In this document: positions 7,027 to 14,166 of the stretch, piece by piece
Numbering within the stretch: position 1 is the stretch's first letter
Layout: each line of letters begins with the position of its first letter
Assembly (NCBI GenBank): GCA_964001305.1
Contig: CAXFAI010000001.1
Location: 77,235-141,234, forward strand
Source: CAJXMH01 sp964001305
GTDB lineage: Bacteria; Bacteroidota; Bacteroidia; Flavobacteriales_E; Vicingaceae
Direction: 5' to 3'
Length of the DNA: 64,000 bases
Position numbers and translations under genes: made by a program
The notes under the pieces: model-generated
The model's input: only the letters and a program-made list of their open reading frames with translations
Told to the model about the DNA's origin: nothing
Database searches by the model: none

Positions 7027-7143
7027 TTAAACAATAATAAAAGCTCTTCTGCAGAACTTCACCATGCTTTTTAAGAAATAAAAATTGAAGTAAGTTGAAT
7101 AAAACGAGTGGCACAAAACATTCCCACTAAATATCAACCTCAT
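7027..7143 (-). CDS. Possible 38-residue ORF just after the minus-strand riboswitch
   Basis: The first ATG after the minus-strand cobalamin aptamer opens a 38-codon frame (starts MRLIFSGNVLCHSFYSTYF, ends FIIV) and stops at 7027. It is aromatic and hydrophobic in its middle, with two cysteines and basic residues near the end. No family is recognised and there is no ribosome-binding site. It may be chance in AT-rich DNA. The reason to list it is its position 38 bp after the aptamer. Confidence 0.2.
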   Translation of the reverse strand: MRLIFSGNVLCHSFYSTYFNFYFLKSMVKFCRRAFIIV

Positions 7144-7180
7144 GAACAAGCTTTTTTTCGCGAAAGCATCGTCAATACTC

Positions 7181-7340
7181 AAAAAAGGCAGGTCTCCTGA
7201 CTTGTAACCGTTTTATCGTCCTTCCCATTAAAAAACAGTGGACAATTGTTGATAAAACCTATTACGTTACTTACAGTTGCGCGACAGTTCGTGATTCTCA
7301 CACGATTCCCAATTACATTGCGTTAAGCAATACCTTTTTG
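7181..7340 (-). promoter_or_regulatory. Cobalamin riboswitch, minus strand
   Basis: Read on the minus strand, the region has the ordered conserved boxes of the AdoCbl riboswitch: a 5' P1 strand (AAAAAGGT), GGGAATCGTGTGAGAATCACG, then ACTGTCGCGCAACTGTAA, a variable P7-P10 arm with CCACTG, GGGAAGGACG, and the closing AAGTCAGGAGACCTGCC followed by a T run. A perfect TAnnTTTG -7 element (TACTTTTG, 7384-7377) lies where a promoter would place the RNA start just before P1. The downstream genes are a possible 38-residue ORF and the PAS-thioesterase pair; none is a known B12 target. Confidence 0.93.
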
Positions 7341-7376
7341 GTTTGATAAAGAAATTATGAAAAGAACAATTCGCCT

Positions 7377-7384
7377 CAAAAGTA
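7377..7384 (-). promoter_or_regulatory. -7 element of the minus-strand riboswitch RNA
   Basis: TACTTTTG on the minus strand matches TAnnTTTG. Transcription would start around 7370, about 30 nt before the aptamer's P1. No TTG sits at the standard upstream spacing, so only half of the promoter consensus is met. Confidence 0.45.
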
Positions 7385-7444
7385 AAAAAATTAAATAGGC
7401 TTCTTTTCATGAATTCTCTTTAGTTTCAACCTTCTACTTAAAAC

Positions 7445-7506
7445 AAAAGGGAATTTGTTAATAAGCCAGTGAATACTTTTTCTAATGAAATGAGAAATTC
7501 CCTTTT
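7445..7506. repeat. 12-bp inverted repeat between the divergent riboswitch promoters
   Basis: AAAAGGGAATTT (7445-7456) and AAATTCCCTTTT (7495-7506) are perfect inverse complements 38 bp apart. They lie between the two -7 elements. The copies could be binding half-sites for a shared regulator, or a cruciform/terminator-like stem. Confidence 0.6.
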
Positions 7507-7515
7507 AAATCAAAA

Positions 7516-7523
7516 TAAATTTG
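7516..7523 (+). promoter_or_regulatory. -7 element of the plus-strand riboswitch RNA
   Basis: TAAATTTG matches TAnnTTTG and ends 7 bp before the aptamer P1, so transcription would begin at about 7530, right at the riboswitch. A -33 TTG is not evident at the normal spacing. Confidence 0.5.
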
Positions 7524-7530
7524 AATCAAG

Positions 7531-7688
7531 AAAAGGTCGTAGAAATTACGATAATAGGGAATCAGGTGAAACTCCTGAACAGTACCCGCTGCTGTAACAG
7601 CTCTTTCACTTCAAGTAAAAAATCCACTCTAAACGCTCTGTTTGGGGGAAGGAACTTGAAGTAGCTGAAGTCAGAAGACCTGCCTTTT
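7531..7688 (+). promoter_or_regulatory. Cobalamin riboswitch upstream of nrdB
   Basis: The conserved boxes appear in order: P1 strand AAAAGGTC, GGGAATCAGGTGAAACTCCTG, then ACAGTACCCGCTGCTGTAA, a P7-P10 arm with CCACTC, GGGGGAAGG, and the closing AAGTCAGAAGACCTGCC. The aptamer is followed by a 113-nt leader to the nrdB ATG with no clear intrinsic terminator, so control is probably at translation initiation. High B12 would turn off the B12-independent reductase, as is known for class I nrd genes in some actinobacteria. This predicts a B12-dependent class II enzyme elsewhere in the genome. Confidence 0.95.
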
Positions 7689-7801
7689 AAATTTATTTGT
7701 TTAATCGCTTTCGGGAATAAAAGCATAGCAAAACATAGAATAATTCTCTCTAGTTCATTCTGTGGTTCGCTGGCTCCTTCTCCAAGCAAAATTGATTTGC
7801 C

Positions 7802-8779
7802 ATGAGTTCTATTTTCAAGAAAAGAGTTAATTACAAACCTTTTGAATATCCAGAAGTACTAGATTTTACAGAAGCCATTAATAAATCTTTTTGGGTTCAT
7901 TCAGAAGTAGATTTCACAGCAGATGTTCAAGATTTTCATGCTCATTTAAGCGAAAATGAAAAACAAATAGTTAAGAAAAGCCTTCTTGCAATTGCTCAAA
8001 TTGAAGTTGCTGTAAAGTCCTTTTGGGGAGACCTTTACCATCATTTACCTAAACCTGAGTTTAATGGCTTAGGCAGCACCTTTGCAGAATGTGAGTTCCG
8101 CCATTCTGAGGCTTATTCAAGATTGTTAGATGTTTTGGGCTACAACGATGAATTTACTCATTTAATGAAAGTGCCTGTTATTAAAAGAAGAGTAGACTAT
8201 TTAAGTAAAGCCTTGGCTTTTACAAAGTCTGATGAACCCAAACGCTATGTTTTCTCACTTATCCTCTTCTCTATTCTTATTGAAAATGTTTCTCTTTTTA
8301 GTCAGTTTGCTATCATTCTTTCTTTTACTCGATTTAAGGGAGTTATGAAAAATGTTAGCAACATCATCGGATGGACTTCAGTAGATGAGCAGATTCACGC
8401 CAATGCAGGTATGTATATTGTCAATAAAATCAGAGAAGAGCATCCGGAGTTTTTCGACGAAGAAACCATTGAAGAGATTAAACATATAGTTGCTGATTCG
8501 ATTGTTGTTGAATCTAACATACTAGATTGGATTTTTGCCGATGGTGAATTAGACGAAATCTCAAAGTCAGACCTATTAAATTTTATGAAATTTAGAGCCG
8601 ATGAGAGCCTCACAAACATTGGATTAGATAAGATTTTCAAGGTTAGTGATGAAGATTATAAACCTTTAGCCTGGTTTGAAGAAGAGATTTTTGCCAACAG
8701 CTTAGATGATTTCTTCGCAAAAAGACCAGTAGATTATACTAAACACGATAAAAGTATTTCAGCATCAGATTTATTTTAA
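7802..8779 (+). CDS. nrdB: Class I ribonucleotide reductase beta subunit
   Basis: A 325-residue ferritin-like radical-generating subunit. The six metal ligands are visible: E68 (AIAQIEVA), E98 and H101 (ECEFRH), E161 (LIENVSLF), E196 and H199 (DEQIH). Y105 is at the spacing of the classical radical tyrosine (HSEAY). The first ligand is Glu rather than Asp, and the ligand numbering is one off what I recall for the Flavobacterium johnsoniae dimanganese class Id enzyme, so a Mn cofactor is plausible but not shown. No N-terminal ATP cone is present. It sits 85 bp before nrdA and follows a B12 riboswitch, so the operon should be repressed by cobalamin. Confidence 0.95.
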   Translation: MSSIFKKRVNYKPFEYPEVLDFTEAINKSFWVHSEVDFTADVQDFHAHLSENEKQIVKKSLLAIAQIEVAVKSFWGDLYHHLPKPEFNGLGSTFAECEFRHSEAYSRLLDVLGYNDEFTHLMKVPVIKRRVDYLSKALAFTKSDEPKRYVFSLILFSILIENVSLFSQFAIILSFTRFKGVMKNVSNIIGWTSVDEQIHANAGMYIVNKIREEHPEFFDEETIEEIKHIVADSIVVESNILDWIFADGELDEISKSDLLNFMKFRADESLTNIGLDKIFKVSDEDYKPLAWFEEEIFANSLDDFFAKRPVDYTKHDKSISASDLF

Positions 8780-8864
8780 ATCAGTTACTCGCTTATACTT
8801 CGCATTAAGTTAAAAGCTTTATGCACTACTTCTAAATCAATTTAAAAGCTAAAAACTCACAATT

Positions 8865-10511
8865 ATGGAAAGATTATGGTGGCTAAACGATGAAAGTCAA
8901 CAAATTTTAAATCGCGGTTATTTATTGAAAGGGGAAACCGTAACTACAGCAATCGAAAGAGTGGCTAATGCTGCAGCCAAGCGCTTATACAAGCCCGAGC
9001 TTGCTGAAGCTTTTATTGAAATGATTGAGAAAGGATGGATGAGCTTAAGTTCTCCTATTTGGGCCAATATGGGCACAGAAAGAGGTTTACCAATTTCATG
9101 TTTCAATGTGCATGTACCTGATTACATTGAAGGAATTACACACAAATTAGGTGAAGTAATCATGCAAACCAAAATTGGTGGAGGCACATCGGGTTATTTT
9201 GGAGAATTACGTGAAAGAGGAAGTGCTGTAACTGATAATGGAAAAAGTAGTGGTGCTGTAAGTTTTATGAAATTATTTGACACCGCCATGGACACTATTT
9301 CTCAAGGTGGAGTTCGTCGTGGAGCATTTGCGGCATATTTGGATATTGATCATCCTGATATTCTAGAGTTTTTGAAAATAAAGAATATTGGTAACCCTAT
9401 TCAAAATTTGTTTTATGGAGTTTGTGTACCTGATTATTGGATGCAAGAAATGGTTGATGGTGATCATGAAAAGCGAACTGTTTGGGCAAAAGTGATTGAA
9501 AGTCGCCAGCAAAAAGGTCTACCCTATGTTTTCTTTTCTGATAATGTAAATCGCTTTAAGGCTGATGTCTACATAGACAAAGAAATGCGAATTAATGCGA
9601 GTAACCTATGCTCTGAAATAGCCCTTCCTTCTACCAAGGAAGAATCATTCATTTGTTGTCTTTCTTCCATGAATTTAGAACTTTATGATGAATGGAAAGA
9701 TACAGAAGCAGTGAAACTCGCAGTATTCTTTTTAGATGCTGTATTACAAGAATTTATAGCAAAAACAGAGGACAATTACTATTTAGCTTCTGCAAATCGT
9801 TTTGCCAAAAGACATAGAGCCTTAGGCTTGGGTGTAATGGGTTGGCATTCCTATCTTCAAAAAAATATGATTCCATTTGAAGGTTTGCAAGCCAAGCAAA
9901 AAACTACAGAGATATTCTCTTATTTAAAAGAAAAGACATACAAAGCAAGTGAAGATTTAGCGCGTATTTACGGAGAGCCTGAGGTACTTCAAGATTATGG
10001 AAGACGTAATTCTACCTTAATGGCCATTGCTCCTACCACATCTTCATCTGCTATTTTAGGTCAAACCTCACCGGGCATTGAGCCTTTTAGTAGCAATTAC
10101 TATAAGGCAGGATTGGCTAAAGGTAATTTCATGAGAAAGAATAAATACCTAAAAAACTTATTGGTTATGAAAGGTATTGATAATGAAGAAACTTGGAGAA
10201 GCATTATGCTAAATCATGGAAGTGTTCAGCACTTAAAAGAATTAAATGAAGAAGAACGTGCAGTATTTAAAACATTCAAAGAAATCAGTCAACTTGAAAT
10301 TATTCAGCAAGCTGCTGTAAGACAAAAATACATTGATCAAGCTCAAAGTTTAAATTTAAACATACCTGCTGCTTTACCTGTAAGGGATGTTAATAAACTT
10401 ATGGTAGAAGCCTGGAAACTAGGTGTTAAAACACTTTACTATCAAAGAAGTCAATCGGTTTCTAAAGAGTTTGTTGCTAATATGGTTAGTTGTGCTAGTT
10501 GTGAGGCTTAA
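8865..10511 (+). CDS. nrdA: Class I ribonucleotide reductase alpha subunit, compact form
   Basis: A 548-residue catalytic subunit that reduces ribonucleoside diphosphates. Redox and radical residues seen are C79 (PISCFNV), the N247-C249-E251 active-site motif (NLCSE), C264 in SFICCLSSMNL, the Tyr dyad Y525-Y526 (TLYYQRS), and the C-terminal C543/C546 pair (VSCASCEA) that takes electrons from thioredoxin. The substrate loop PTTSSSAILGQTSPGIEP is intact. The protein is about 200 residues shorter than E. coli NrdA because the N-terminal ATP cone is missing, so overall ATP/dATP activity control is absent from both subunits. It is co-transcribed with nrdB and the Cys-rich gene 6 bp downstream. Confidence 0.95.
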   Translation: MERLWWLNDESQQILNRGYLLKGETVTTAIERVANAAAKRLYKPELAEAFIEMIEKGWMSLSSPIWANMGTERGLPISCFNVHVPDYIEGITHKLGEVIMQTKIGGGTSGYFGELRERGSAVTDNGKSSGAVSFMKLFDTAMDTISQGGVRRGAFAAYLDIDHPDILEFLKIKNIGNPIQNLFYGVCVPDYWMQEMVDGDHEKRTVWAKVIESRQQKGLPYVFFSDNVNRFKADVYIDKEMRINASNLCSEIALPSTKEESFICCLSSMNLELYDEWKDTEAVKLAVFFLDAVLQEFIAKTEDNYYLASANRFAKRHRALGLGVMGWHSYLQKNMIPFEGLQAKQKTTEIFSYLKEKTYKASEDLARIYGEPEVLQDYGRRNSTLMAIAPTTSSSAILGQTSPGIEPFSSNYYKAGLAKGNFMRKNKYLKNLLVMKGIDNEETWRSIMLNHGSVQHLKELNEEERAVFKTFKEISQLEIIQQAAVRQKYIDQAQSLNLNIPAALPVRDVNKLMVEAWKLGVKTLYYQRSQSVSKEFVANMVSCASCEA

Positions 10512-10517
10512 GTAAAA

Positions 10518-10898
10518 ATGCAAGAAAAGCATGAAAAAAAGCAATGTGAACGCTGCCTTTCAGCGTTTGAATGTAAGCTAGGAAACATTACACATTGTCA
10601 ATGCTCTGAAGCGAGAATCACAAAAGAAACATCTCAGTTTTTACAATCAACCTATTACGATTGTTTGTGTAAATCCTGTTTAGTAGAAATAGACAAAATG
10701 GTCGGTTTAAGTAAAAACCGACCATTTCCACTTAATCGCGAAACTTTTATAGAAGGTCTACATTACTATTTGGAAAACGGACTTTTTGTATTTACTGAAT
10801 TTTATCACTTAGGAAGAGGAAGGTGTTGCAACAACAATTGTAGACATTGCGCTTATGGTTACAGCAACAAAAGGGCACCTATAAAATCTTCAACTTAG
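10518..10898 (+). CDS. Cysteine-rich CWC-DUF5522 fusion protein
   Basis: A 126-residue protein with 14 cysteines. Residues 8-55 match the Cys_rich_CWC type (QCERCLSAFECKLGNITHC, then DCLCKSCL). Residues 78-118 match DUF5522 (YYLENGLFVFTEFYHLGRG, then CCNNNCRHCAYGY). The two modules are usually separate small proteins as far as I recall, so this is a fusion. The Cys pattern suggests zinc or Fe-S binding. It starts 6 bp after nrdA, which links it to the reductase operon and B12 control. Its 3' end overlaps the convergent ChaN-like gene by 4 bp. The function is unknown. Confidence 0.8.
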   Translation: MQEKHEKKQCERCLSAFECKLGNITHCQCSEARITKETSQFLQSTYYDCLCKSCLVEIDKMVGLSKNRPFPLNRETFIEGLHYYLENGLFVFTEFYHLGRGRCCNNNCRHCAYGYSNKRAPIKSST

Positions 10899-11761
10899 TA
10901 ACTATCTGCCACATCTTCATCAACTACCAAAATAAAATTGGCGGTTTGCAAATAGTCTTCTTCTAATTTTTCAAGCTGATTTTGAGTCACTGTTTTTAAG
11001 GTTAATAGATTTAATCCTTGTTGGTATAAATTAACATACCATAAAATTCCTTCAAAATTGTCAGAATGATAAGTTCCATTCAAGTGAACCATTAGCTCTT
11101 CCTCTGCTCTATTTTGTAATAAAAAATAAGCCATTGTTGCATCTTTAATGGCTTGTGCTTTGGGTAGATTTTCGCCGCCATGACCGGGCATCATTTCTCT
11201 CATTTTTATATATCCAGGCAAAGTAGAGTCATACTCAATAGGCAAAGGAGCTAACCAAGATTTTTCTTCTGTAAACAAACTATCTAAAGCAGAAAAACCT
11301 CCATGATAAATTTGTGAAGCATAGCGTCGAGGTACATTCGTTCCGACTACTTTAATTTCATTTTCTTTCGCAAAATCTACTATTGGTTTGTAGTCCTTTT
11401 CGTAATTGCTCCAAAGCCTAGCTGTACTGTCAAATCCTTTCTGATCAATAGAGCCCTTTAAATAAAGTTCCAATTCATCTTGATTGTCCCTTTCAATCAT
11501 TTCTAAACCCAAAGCTAACGGACGTTCCGTTTCTTGATTAATTGTCTTTAACACCTCAAGTTGAAGCCAATGTGCAATGGTGTTGTTATGCAGCTCTCCA
11601 AAGAAAAATACATCAGACTTTTGAATTTCTTTTATCAACTTTTTGTAAGAAACTTTCCTCCCTTTTTGATTAAAGAGTTGATACGTTTTTGCTTGTTGAG
11701 CATTTAGTTGAATGCTAGAAAACAAACAAATTACAAGTACGAATCGAGAGATATTTTGCAT
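10895..11761 (-). CDS. ChaN-family exported protein (haem-uptake/TIKI-like fold)
   Basis: A 288-residue secreted or periplasmic protein. Signal peptide at residues 1-21 (ends QLNAQ). The ChaN/TIKI fold marks are FFFGELHNNTIAHWLQLEVL, LALGLEMIERDNQDEL, KVVGTNVPRRYASQI, and a late HLNGTYHSDNFEGI. Family members bind haem (ChaN in Campylobacter) or are metalloproteases (TIKI); which applies here is unclear. It lacks the lipobox often seen in ChaN. It is the last of four minus-strand exported-protein genes and is separated from the upstream gene by 45 bp. Confidence 0.82.
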   Translation of the reverse strand: MQNISRFVLVICLFSSIQLNAQQAKTYQLFNQKGRKVSYKKLIKEIQKSDVFFFGELHNNTIAHWLQLEVLKTINQETERPLALGLEMIERDNQDELELYLKGSIDQKGFDSTARLWSNYEKDYKPIVDFAKENEIKVVGTNVPRRYASQIYHGGFSALDSLFTEEKSWLAPLPIEYDSTLPGYIKMREMMPGHGGENLPKAQAIKDATMAYFLLQNRAEEELMVHLNGTYHSDNFEGILWYVNLYQQGLNLLTLKTVTQNQLEKLEEDYLQTANFILVVDEDVADSY

Positions 11762-11806
11762 GAATTATTTTTCATGCAAAAGTCGGTAAGAATTTTAAGT
11801 TAAGCC

Positions 11807-12598
11807 TTAGTTTGGCAGACGAAAACTAATGCCTAGTGAATGATAATTCATGGTTTGATTTAATCCCCATCCAAATGAATAATCAAGTTGAAGGTTGTCT
11901 TTTACGAGATAAGCAAAGCCCGCATCCATATTATTTTGCCAATTGTTAAAGTCTTGATAAGCCCCATAAACTTCTAGAAACAGACCAACTTTTTCATCCA
12001 AAGAATGCCCATAAACTAAAGTATAGGTTAAATCTCCATCGGCATACTTCACCAATCCGTTTGATTCAAAATCTAAGTATTGATTCATATAACCAATATT
12101 ACTACTCAGGCTTCTAATGTCATCTAATTTATAAGTCATACTTATTTTCGCTAAAGCGCCATAAAATTGATTGCTTAAACCTTCTGAACCGGTAGGTAAA
12201 ATGGCATGAGCTATGGCACTCATTAAAAGTTTAGAGTCATTATTTGTTAGCTGATATTTGAAACCAACTTGCAAATTCTCTGAACCACTAATACTCTTGT
12301 CTTTGATGTTCCCAACATTATCTTTAATTCGATAGGTAACCAATTGATTGACGAATCTCAACTCTAGTTTTTTAACTAATCCTAAGCGTATTACATTGAT
12401 AGGATGAGAATTTCGATGTTCCGAAAAGCTACTACTCAATTTGTATCGTTCAAATAGAAAACCACTTTCTATTTGTAATTCACCTGGATTAATAGCCGTT
12501 GCTGCATCTGTTTGGCTCGGTCGATCGGTTTGAATGCTTTGCGAGGAGCTCTTAAATGTAGACAATATTCCAAATAGCAAGATGATATATTTCAGCAT
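11807..12598 (-). CDS. Outer-membrane beta-barrel, MetA-pathway transporter-like
   Basis: A 263-residue barrel. Signal peptide at residues 1-20, then the family-typical opening IQTDRPSQTDAATAINPGEL and QIESGFLFERY, followed by alternating amphipathic strands to the C-terminus (LGISFRLP). This resembles the Phenol_MetA_deg/transporter family, widely distributed in Bacteroidota, where substrates are generally unknown. It lies after a strong terminator of the preceding gene, so it may have its own promoter in 12599-12640. Confidence 0.75.
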   Translation of the reverse strand: MLKYIILLFGILSTFKSSSQSIQTDRPSQTDAATAINPGELQIESGFLFERYKLSSSFSEHRNSHPINVIRLGLVKKLELRFVNQLVTYRIKDNVGNIKDKSISGSENLQVGFKYQLTNNDSKLLMSAIAHAILPTGSEGLSNQFYGALAKISMTYKLDDIRSLSSNIGYMNQYLDFESNGLVKYADGDLTYTLVYGHSLDEKVGLFLEVYGAYQDFNNWQNNMDAGFAYLVKDNLQLDYSFGWGLNQTMNYHSLGISFRLPN

Positions 12599-12649
12599 TT
12601 CAATTTTGTTTTTGACAAATATCCAGAACTAAATCGACATCTTGAAAAA

Positions 12650-12684
12650 AGCACTGCTAGCTTAACAAAAAAGCTAGCAGTGCT
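12650..12684 (-). terminator. Strong rho-independent terminator
   Basis: A perfect 14-bp stem (AGCACTGCTAGCTT at 12650-12663, AAGCTAGCAGTGCT at 12671-12684) with a 7-nt loop. On the minus strand it starts 14 bp after the stop of the outer-membrane protein gene ending at 12699 and is followed by TTTTTT. Confidence 0.9.
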
Positions 12685-12698
12685 GTAAGAGGAATTGC

Positions 12699-13547
12699 TT
12701 AATGCTTGTGTTTAGGTTCCCATATTAATCTTAAAAATGAACTAAATCGTTCATTTTCTCTACTAACTGGTATTCCTGTTACTATGCCAATTAAAAAGTT
12801 ATCCGCAATTCCTACTCTCATTTGTGGCCTTATAGTCATATCAAAATCACTTTCATGGATAGTTTTGTTTAATTCTACACCTACAAAATTTCGGCTGTTG
12901 CTAATCATGTAGTGAAAGTTAGTATTCACTTCATAAGCACTCTCAAACAATTGACTTTTAAAATGCTGCACTATTTTTGGGCCTGTATAAATCAAGGTAT
13001 GAAAGCTACTTCCCCATCTTTTGGCAGCTACCAAAAATGGGTTGTAAACATTTCCAATAACCATTGGTTCACCAAAACGGTCAAAGCTTGATAATTCAAA
13101 CTCGTTAATGTAGCCAATAGCCATAGAAATAGACTTTCGTTCATTAACCAAAAAAGTATACTGAGTTGCTAATTTTAAACTATTCAAACGATTTGATGGT
13201 GGTAAAGTCGATTCGCCATGTCCTTTATTTTTAGTGTAAAAAGTGAATGGCAATTCTACCTCTAACCCTAAATTGTTTAAAGGCGCCCACTCGTATTCAA
13301 TTAGAGTTTCGTACGAATCAAAACTTAAATTGTCTGTCAATCCCATACCCACATTCCATTCTTTTTCACCTTTTCTTGCACCTAAATCACGAATTAGGTC
13401 GATGTATAAAGGTTCTGCATGCAAAACTTTCCCATTTGATTGTCCGGCAGCTGTAGGTTTCTTTATGTCTTTGTCTAAATTTTGTGCATCAATATTTTTC
13501 GCACAAATTACTACTGCTAGTAACACTAGCGGTTTAATTAATCTCAT
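12699..13547 (-). CDS. Outer-membrane beta-barrel protein of unknown function
   Basis: A 282-residue exported protein. The signal peptide (1-21, ends IDAQ) is followed by a conserved N-terminal motif, HAEPLYIDLIRDLGARKGE, which I recall from similar flavobacterial proteins without assigned function. A strand-rich barrel-like region follows (EWNVGMGLTDNLSF, LEVELPFTFY, VELNKTIHESDF). There is a His-rich C-terminus (KHKH) and several dispersed His/Asp residues, so a metal link is possible but unproven. Its position near the metal-uptake operon at 14167 is consistent. It ends with a strong terminator. Confidence 0.65.
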   Translation of the reverse strand: MRLIKPLVLLAVVICAKNIDAQNLDKDIKKPTAAGQSNGKVLHAEPLYIDLIRDLGARKGEKEWNVGMGLTDNLSFDSYETLIEYEWAPLNNLGLEVELPFTFYTKNKGHGESTLPPSNRLNSLKLATQYTFLVNERKSISMAIGYINEFELSSFDRFGEPMVIGNVYNPFLVAAKRWGSSFHTLIYTGPKIVQHFKSQLFESAYEVNTNFHYMISNSRNFVGVELNKTIHESDFDMTIRPQMRVGIADNFLIGIVTGIPVSRENERFSSFLRLIWEPKHKH

Positions 13548-13612
13548 TTGATTTAATTTTTGTTTACAATTATTTTTCTTGCACTATAAAATGCAAGTTG
13601 TCAGAAATTAAA

Positions 13613-13999
13613 TCAAGCTTTTGGTGGCGGAGTGTCAGTTTGGTAATAACCTAAAGATAATTTTAGTTTCGGGGAATAAAACGCATCTTTATTTGCTTCT
13701 AAATTAGAAGAAGAGAAAATACTAGAATAAATTGGTTTGGAGAACCAGTCCACTTTTAATTGAACTTTTCCATTGTGTTCTTCAGTATCGTTATCATCAT
13801 ATTCTTTAATGGCATTTTCATAGCCTAAAACTTGCTCTACCACTATTTCAACAATACTTTCTTGATCATTAAAACTTAAATCTTCTGATATCGAATTGGA
13901 AAAATAATCTGGAGAATCTACACTAATGTTAAGCAAATACAAGCTCATAAAAAGCCAAAATATTTGCACGAAACCTTTTTGTTGAAAAAGTTTAAACAT
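13613..13999 (-). CDS. Small secreted acidic protein, unknown function
   Basis: A 128-residue protein with an N-terminal hydrophobic segment (residues 10-26). A conserved acidic module follows: SVDSPDYFSNSISEDLSFND, then ESIVEIVVEQVLGYENAI and EYDDNDTEEHN. It ends TDTPPPKA. Similar small proteins occur widely in Bacteroidota with no known role. The Asp/Glu/His cluster could bind metal, which is inference. It is divergent from the DtxR-ABC importer operon, and the MntR-like operator at 14101-14126 lies in the shared gap, so both sides might respond to metal. A -7-like TATCTTTG ends 4 bp before the ATG. Confidence 0.6.
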   Translation of the reverse strand: MFKLFQQKGFVQIFWLFMSLYLLNISVDSPDYFSNSISEDLSFNDQESIVEIVVEQVLGYENAIKEYDDNDTEEHNGKVQLKVDWFSKPIYSSIFSSSNLEANKDAFYSPKLKLSLGYYQTDTPPPKA

Positions 14000-14100
14000 A
14001 CTTCAAAGATATTTGAATTTCAAACTTCTCTTGAATAGTTAAGTATTTAAACTAAAGCAATTATTGATAAAAGATGTTAAACAAATTGACCTTTGTAAAT

Positions 14101-14126
14101 ATATTTTTAGACCACCCTAAAAATAT
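14101..14126. promoter_or_regulatory. MntR/DtxR-type operator of the metal ABC importer operon
   Basis: A perfect 10-bp inverted repeat, ATATTTTTAG (14101-14110) and CTAAAAATAT (14117-14126), with centre ACCACC. The core TTTAGnnnnnnCTAAA matches the shape of MntR/DtxR boxes. It lies 41 bp before the DtxR start in the divergent gap, just upstream of the -7 element at 14139. Autoregulation by the DtxR product is the simplest reading. Confidence 0.65.
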
Positions 14127-14138
14127 AGTTTGATTAGC

Positions 14139-14146
14139 TACTTTTG
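14139..14146 (+). promoter_or_regulatory. -7 element of the metal importer operon
   Basis: TACTTTTG matches TAnnTTTG, 20 bp before the DtxR ATG. No TTG is present at the usual upstream distance; the operator right arm occupies that place. Confidence 0.5.
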
Positions 14147-14166
14147 TCAACTTAAAGAATTTAGAA

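Noticed and set aside
7562..7789. 75-codon ORF on the minus strand over the plus-strand riboswitch
   Set aside because: It is antisense to a well-formed cobalamin aptamer and leader, has no family resemblance, and its frame is explained by the aptamer's base composition.
7755..7790. tRNA-like 3' end (GTGGTTCGCTGGCTCC...CCA) in the nrdB leader
   Set aside because: The T-arm does not pair and no acceptor, D or anticodon arms can be formed upstream.
13243..13551. 102-codon plus-strand ORF inside the outer-membrane protein gene
   Set aside because: Antisense shadow of the 12699-13547 gene, which has a signal peptide and conserved motif; no support for the opposite frame.
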